Positions 6,762-9,811 of a stretch of 9,811 bases of DNA are shown here, piece by piece. Position 1 is the first letter of the stretch. Each line of letters opens with the position of its first letter. The stretch comes from Rhodospirillaceae bacterium (GTDB lineage: Bacteria > Pseudomonadota > Alphaproteobacteria > UBA9219), in assembly GCA_003486725.1 (NCBI GenBank), contig DNGD01000187.1, forward strand, positions 1-9,811, given 5' to 3'. The notes under the pieces were generated by a model. It was not told the DNA's origin and made no database searches. It was given only the letters and a program-made list of their open reading frames with translations. Made by a program: the position numbers and the translations under genes.

Positions 6762-6790
6762 ACCGTATCACAAAATTTTTCAAAAGTCAA
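6762..6790 (-). promoter_or_regulatory. Sigma-70-like promoter for the candidate small RNA
   Basis: Minus strand TTGACT (6790-6785) is one base off the -35 consensus and lies 17 bp from TACGGT (6767-6762), a weak -10. A perfect TATAAT (6755-6750) lies just downstream but has no well-placed -35, so the exact start could shift by about 12 bases. The surrounding stretch is A/T-rich compared with the rest of the window. Confidence 0.35.
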
Positions 6791-6844
6791 GTAAAAAGTG
6801 TGGCTATAGGCCATCTTTTTCGTTAACGCAACAGTGCGCGGCGG

Positions 6845-6864
6845 ACATTGTCTTTCACATTGTC
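6845..6864. repeat. Direct repeat ACATTGTC x2
   Basis: ACATTGTC occurs at 6845-6852 and 6857-6864, separated by TTTC, a 12-bp period, about 85 bp upstream of ispDF. Two such half-sites could bind a regulator, but an 8-bp repeat can also occur by chance. Confidence 0.3.
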
Positions 6865-6947
6865 AACCAATCACGGGGAAAGATCACCCTTCCCTCCCTG
6901 CGGCGCAGCCTCTACACTGCCGGCCACACAAACCCGTTGAGAATCTT

Positions 6948-8108
6948 ATGACCCGTTGTACCGCCCTTATTGTCGCCGCAGGTTCCGGCACGCGTTTTGG
7001 CAGCCCAATCCCCAAGCAGTATCAGGATATCGGAGGCATGCCGATCCTGCGCCGCTCGATCTTGGCCTTTGCCAATCATCCCCATATTACCGATGTGCAA
7101 ATCGTCATCAGCCCGCAGCATCGCGATTTGTACGACCGCGCCGTCGAAGGCCTTGGCCTTCCCGTCCCCGTTCATGGCGGCGCGACAAGGCAAGACAGCG
7201 TGCGCCTTGGCCTCGAAGCCCTCGCCGCGCAACCCAACCCGCCCGATTTCGTAATGATCCATGACGCGGCGCGTCCCCTGATCGATGCGCCGACCATCAC
7301 CGCCGTGCGCAAGGCGCTGGATACCGCCGAGGGCGCGATTGCCGCGAAGCCACTGGTCGATACCTTGAAACGCGGCGCTGGTCAGAAAATTACCGATACC
7401 ATCGACCGCGCGAATTTATGGCAGGCGCACACGCCGCAAGCCTTTCACTTTGGCGCGATTTTGAAAGCACATCAGGCCGTCATCGGCCAGCAACTGACCG
7501 ACGATGCCGCCGTGGCGGAGAAAGCAGGTATGGAAGTGACCCTCGTTCCCTCCAACCCCGACAATATGAAAATCACGAACCCCGATGATCTGGGACGCGC
7601 CGCGCGTTTGCTGGGTCAGAACTTTGGCGATATCCGCACAGGCATGGGCTTTGACGTTCACCGCCTGATCAAAGGCGACGTCATTCATCTCGGCGGCCTT
7701 GCCATTCCCCACACCATGACTCTCGAAGGGCACTCGGACGCCGACGTTATTTTGCATGCGCTGACTGATGCGCTGCTCGGCACGATGGCGGCGGGCGATA
7801 TCGGCACGCATTTTCCGCCGAGCGATCCGCAATGGAAAGGCGCGGATAGCGCGCTTTTCATCCGCCATGTTGTGCAAATGATCAACGAGCGCGGAGGCCT
7901 TATCGCCCATGTGGACGTTACGGTGATGTGCGAGGAACCTCGCCTTGGCCCCCATCGCGCCGCCATGCAAAAACGCATTGCAGAACTTCTGGAAGTGAAC
8001 GAAGATCGGGTGAGCCTCAAAGCCACAACAACCGAGCGCCTTGGCTTCACCGGTCGCGGCGAAGGCATCGCGGCGCAAGCCATCGCCACTGTAAGATTTG
8101 AAGGGTAA
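6948..8108 (+). CDS. ispDF: Bifunctional IspDF (MEP isoprenoid pathway)
   Basis: This 386-residue fusion carries two enzymes of the methylerythritol phosphate pathway. The IspD half (about 1-225) transfers CMP from CTP to 2-C-methyl-D-erythritol 4-phosphate; it shows LIVAAGSGTRFG (7-18) with PKQY (22-25), HDAARPL (105-111) and TPQAF (162-166). The IspF half (about 228-386) cyclises the later pathway intermediate to the 2,4-cyclodiphosphate; it shows FDVHR (235-239), metal ligands Asp236, His238 and His270, GHSDADVILHALTDALLG (261-278), and KATTTERLGFTGRGEG (358-373). The kinase IspE that acts between them is not encoded here. The fusion is typical of alphaproteobacteria. The ATG at 6948 is chosen because homology begins there; the frame is open 114 bases further upstream, but that extension is not IspD-like. 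The ribosome binding site is weak (TTGAGA). pncC follows after 6 bp. Confidence 0.96.
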   Translation: MTRCTALIVAAGSGTRFGSPIPKQYQDIGGMPILRRSILAFANHPHITDVQIVISPQHRDLYDRAVEGLGLPVPVHGGATRQDSVRLGLEALAAQPNPPDFVMIHDAARPLIDAPTITAVRKALDTAEGAIAAKPLVDTLKRGAGQKITDTIDRANLWQAHTPQAFHFGAILKAHQAVIGQQLTDDAAVAEKAGMEVTLVPSNPDNMKITNPDDLGRAARLLGQNFGDIRTGMGFDVHRLIKGDVIHLGGLAIPHTMTLEGHSDADVILHALTDALLGTMAAGDIGTHFPPSDPQWKGADSALFIRHVVQMINERGGLIAHVDVTVMCEEPRLGPHRAAMQKRIAELLEVNEDRVSLKATTTERLGFTGRGEGIAAQAIATVRFEG

Positions 8109-8114
8109 GTAACC

Positions 8115-8612
8115 ATGCGCTTTACAGACGATATCGAACGCATCGCTTTTCAGGTCATCGAAGCCTACACGAAAAAGGGCAAGAAGATCGTGACGGCGGA
8201 AAGCTGCACCGGCGGGCTGATTGCCGCCGCGCTGACCTCCATTTCGGGTGCCTCCGCCGTGGTGGATCGTGGTTTTGTGACCTATGACAACAACGCCAAG
8301 ATCGATCTGCTGGGTGTTCTGCCCGACCGCATCAACACGTTCGGCGCGGTCAGCCCCGAAGTCGCGGACGATATGGCTATGGGGGCGCTTGATTATTCCC
8401 ATGCGGATGTGGCGCTATCGGTGACGGGCATTGCAGGCCCGAATGGCGGCACAGCGATCAAACCTGTCGGTCTTGTCTATTTCGGGATTGCAACGCGGGA
8501 TGGACGGAATTTTCACGTTCAGTCCAACCAAAAGGGCGACCGCCACGAAGTCCGCCGCCTCAGCGTCATCGAAGGGCTAAAACTCCTGCTCTCCGTGGTT
8601 GAGGAAGAGTAA
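8115..8612 (+). CDS. pncC: Nicotinamide-nucleotide amidohydrolase PncC (CinA C-terminal domain)
   Basis: This 165-residue protein is the CinA C-terminal domain alone. It deamidates nicotinamide mononucleotide to nicotinate mononucleotide, recycling the NMN released by DNA ligase and other NAD-using enzymes. Seen directly: TAESCTGGL (27-35) with the proposed catalytic Ser30, GFVTYDNNAKIDLLGV (53-68), GAVSPEVA (77-84), TGIAGPNGGT (104-113) and KPVGLVYFGIA (116-126). The N-terminal molybdopterin-like domain of full CinA is absent, as is common for these short forms. The ATG at 8115 lies 6 bp after ispDF with AAGGG upstream, so both are probably one transcript. No clear terminator follows; GTAAG-GGGTT-CTTAC at 8609-8623 overlaps the stop codon, but it is a short stem without a T run. 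Confidence 0.93.
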   Translation: MRFTDDIERIAFQVIEAYTKKGKKIVTAESCTGGLIAAALTSISGASAVVDRGFVTYDNNAKIDLLGVLPDRINTFGAVSPEVADDMAMGALDYSHADVALSVTGIAGPNGGTAIKPVGLVYFGIATRDGRNFHVQSNQKGDRHEVRRLSVIEGLKLLLSVVEEE

Positions 8613-8652
8613 GGGGTTCTTACGTAGCGCTTACTTTCGTCTCCCCCACCTC

Positions 8653-8810
8653 CGTCATCCCGCACGGAGCGATCGCCTTTGGCGAGACGCGTAGATGCGG
8701 GATCCCGCAAACGCCTGCGCACCGCTCTTTCGGCACTCTTTGTGGCTCTCAATCCGCTCGAGATCCCGCATCTTTGTCCCGCTATACGCGGGACTTCGTG
8801 CGGGATGACG
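8653..8810. mobile_element. 158-bp MITE-like element with 14-bp terminal inverted repeats
   Basis: CGTCATCCCGCACG (8653-8666) and its exact reverse complement (8797-8810) bound a 158-bp noncoding segment. Inside are a hairpin TCGCC-TTT-GGCGA (8673-8685), a perfect 14-bp palindrome TGCGGGATCCCGCA (8696-8709), a 12-bp inverted pair AGATGCGGGATC / GATCCCGCATCT (8693-8704, 8762-8773), and a hairpin GTCCCGC-TATAC-GCGGGAC (8776-8794). It has no open frame of interest and no transposase. The GTCATCCCG ends resemble dispersed noncoding repeats frequent in alphaproteobacterial genomes. I see no obvious target duplication directly at its ends. Confidence 0.6.
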
Positions 8811-8881
8811 AAGAACATTTACCGCCAGCCCTCACCTTGCGGGAGGGTAATCAAGCGGGATGACGAATAGATTTACCGCCA
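8800..8881. repeat. Direct repeat joining the element end to the ubiU 3' end
   Basis: Copy 1 (8800-8827) and copy 2 (8855-8881) both read GCGGGATGACGAA, then 4 or 3 unlike bases, then ATTTACCGCCA. The first part is the right end of the MITE-like element; the second contains the ubiU stop codon and last codons in copy 2. Between them, CCCTC (8831-8833 region) and GGGAGGG (8841-8847) could form a weak hairpin. Confidence 0.6.
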
Positions 8882-9811
8882 CCCTTTTTTATACGCGCCC
8901 ATGGTTTGTTTGCCGCCTTCGGAAAGAGCGTGCAGCGCGCCGGTATCGATGTTTGTTTCGCCGCGCGCCAGCGCATCGAGCACCTTGCGATAGGTCGAGA
9001 CGACTTGCGCAACATAGGCGCGACTTCTCTGCCGCCCCTCGATCTTAAGCGCCGTCACGCCTGCGTTTTTCAGCTGCGGCAGAATGTCGATCACGTTCCA
9101 GCCCACAGGCTCCTCGAACAAATAGGAGGCCTTGCCATTCGTGACATAGCGCCCTTTGCACGGCGTGGGATAGGCGGCGGGTTCATCCTTGCCGAAGCGA
9201 TTAAGCGTCACATCACCGAGACAGGACAGCATACAGTCGCCCTCCTCCTTATACGCCACATGGCTGGCGGGGGCGCACACACCATCATGGCTGGGCGACG
9301 AGCCGGTCATATAGGAGGACAAAAAACAGCGCCCCTCCGACATCGTGCCGACGCTACCAAAACAGAACACTTCCGTTTCAATGCGGATCTCGCCGATGAT
9401 CGCGGCGACCTCGTCCACCGAGAGAACGCGCGGGAGAACCACGCGTTTAATGTCGAAATTGTCGCGGTAAAACGCGATAGAAAGCGGGTTTGACGCCGCG
9501 GCTTGCACGGAGAGATGCCGCCGCAAATTGGGATGCTTGCGCGTCGCGTAATCAAGGAGGCCAATATCGGCCATGATTACTGCATCCGCGCCAATCGAAG
9601 CCGCATTATCGATGGCCGTATGCCACGTTGCTTCGTCTCCGGCGCGGGGAAAGGTGTTGATGGCAACGAGAAGCTTGCGCCCGCGCTCATGCGCGTAGTC
9701 CGCGCCTTCGGCCATTTCCTCAACATCGAAGTTGAGCCCCGGATAATTGCGCGCATTCGTGCAATCACGAAAGCCAACATAGACCGTGTCCGCCCCCGCA
9801 TCGATCGCGGC
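8873..9811 (-). CDS. ubiU: UbiU-like U32 protein (O2-independent ubiquinone hydroxylation), 5' end cut by window edge
   Basis: The visible 312 residues match UbiU (formerly YhbU), an iron-sulfur protein that works with UbiV to hydroxylate the ubiquinone ring without oxygen. Evidence: AGADTVYVGF and TNARNYPGLNF near the start, VAINTF, HLSVQAAA, RVVLPRVLS, SEGRCFLSSYMTG, YPTPCKGRY, ALKIEGRQRS and the typical end QTMGAYKKGW. The open frame runs off position 9811; by comparison with family members only about 15-20 N-terminal residues are missing. Counting from Met at 9715, cysteines lie at 118, 130, 147, 161, 165 and 186. Residues 130, 147 and 186 match three of the four cluster ligands of E. coli UbiU; the fourth position is Gly123. 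No ubiV lies downstream, since pncC converges on it; it could be upstream beyond the window. Another U32 subgroup is possible but less likely. Confidence 0.87.
   Translation of the reverse strand, partial: AAIDAGADTVYVGFRDCTNARNYPGLNFDVEEMAEGADYAHERGRKLLVAINTFPRAGDEATWHTAIDNAASIGADAVIMADIGLLDYATRKHPNLRRHLSVQAAASNPLSIAFYRDNFDIKRVVLPRVLSVDEVAAIIGEIRIETEVFCFGSVGTMSEGRCFLSSYMTGSSPSHDGVCAPASHVAYKEEGDCMLSCLGDVTLNRFGKDEPAAYPTPCKGRYVTNGKASYLFEEPVGWNVIDILPQLKNAGVTALKIEGRQRSRAYVAQVVSTYRKVLDALARGETNIDTGALHALSEGGKQTMGAYKKGWR

Larger units (their letters stand above)
6535..6947. other. Divergent intergenic region between dusB and ispDF
   Basis: These 413 bp hold no convincing protein gene. From left to right: the dusB leader hairpin (6537-6566), an inverted repeat with promoter-like spacing (6566-6594), about 85 bp in which I see nothing specific, a minus-strand terminator (6679-6708), a 26-bp palindrome (6723-6748), a minus-strand promoter-like pair (6762-6790), and a direct repeat (6845-6864). 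A plus-strand promoter for ispDF should lie here. The best match is TTCCCT (6890-6895) and TACACT (6913-6918) with a 17-bp spacer, but the first hexamer matches the consensus at only half its positions. An in-frame upstream extension of the IspDF reading frame from 6834 has no homologous character. Confidence 0.8.

Noticed and set aside
6834..6947. Upstream extension of the ispDF reading frame starting at 6834
   Set aside because: The added 38 residues are Pro/His/Cys-rich with no IspD character, and IspD homology starts exactly at the ATG at 6948.
7416..8402. A 328-codon open frame on the minus strand opposite ispDF and pncC
   Set aside because: It crosses two real genes with clear catalytic motifs and has no recognisable domain of its own.
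8609..8623. GTAAG-GGGTT-CTTAC as a terminator for pncC
   Set aside because: Only five base pairs, overlaps the stop codon, and no T run follows.
9577..9801. A 74-codon open frame overlapping the 5' part of ubiU on the same strand
   Set aside because: It is in another frame; the UbiU frame continues open to position 9811 with family motifs (AGADTVYVGF, TNARNYPGLNF).

Overview
The window looks like the chromosome of an alphaproteobacterium. The reasons are the gene order dusB (nifR3) followed by nitrogen-regulation genes and ntrYX, a fused IspD-IspF protein, and a dispersed intergenic element whose ends read CGTCATCCCGCACG / CGTGCGGGATGACG, of a kind common between alphaproteobacterial genes. 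I cannot name the genus. Nearly all genes are housekeeping or regulatory, and I see no phage, transposase, CRISPR or defence system.

Left block, positions 1 to 6534, all minus strand. Seven genes are packed like one long operon. In transcription order they are dusB (tRNA dihydrouridine synthase), a 103-residue Fis-type DNA-binding protein equivalent to the C-terminal end of NtrC, ntrY (membrane sensor kinase), ntrX (response regulator), a membrane-anchored DUF192 protein, cutA, and gmhA (sedoheptulose-7-phosphate isomerase, cut by the left edge). Gaps are 13 bp, a 1-bp overlap, 65 bp, 31 bp, a 4-bp overlap and 8 bp. In many alphaproteobacteria ntrB and ntrC sit between dusB and ntrY. Here ntrB is absent and only the NtrC DNA-binding end remains, while NtrYX is intact by sequence. 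NtrX lacks the GAFTGA loop needed to contact sigma-54.

Centre, 6535 to 6947. This is a 413-bp divergent intergenic region. It holds a hairpin that buries the dusB ribosome binding site and ends in five U, an inverted repeat or possible promoter, and on the minus strand a promoter-like site, a palindrome and a rho-independent terminator that together look like a small RNA gene of about 77 nt.

Right block, 6948 to 9811. ispDF (two non-consecutive steps of the MEP isoprenoid pathway) and pncC/cinA (NMN deamidase) lie 6 bp apart on the plus strand. After them comes a 260-bp spacer with a 158-bp MITE-like element (perfect 14-bp terminal inverted repeats, nested palindromes) and a direct repeat that copies the 3' end of the next gene. 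That gene is ubiU, a U32 protein of O2-independent ubiquinone hydroxylation, on the minus strand and cut by the right edge. It lacks one of the four cysteines expected to hold its iron-sulfur cluster.

The most noteworthy points are the reduced ntrBC locus, the structured dusB leader, the candidate small RNA, the repeat element beside ubiU, the altered UbiU cysteine, and a six-cysteine cytosolic tail on the DUF192 protein encoded next to CutA.
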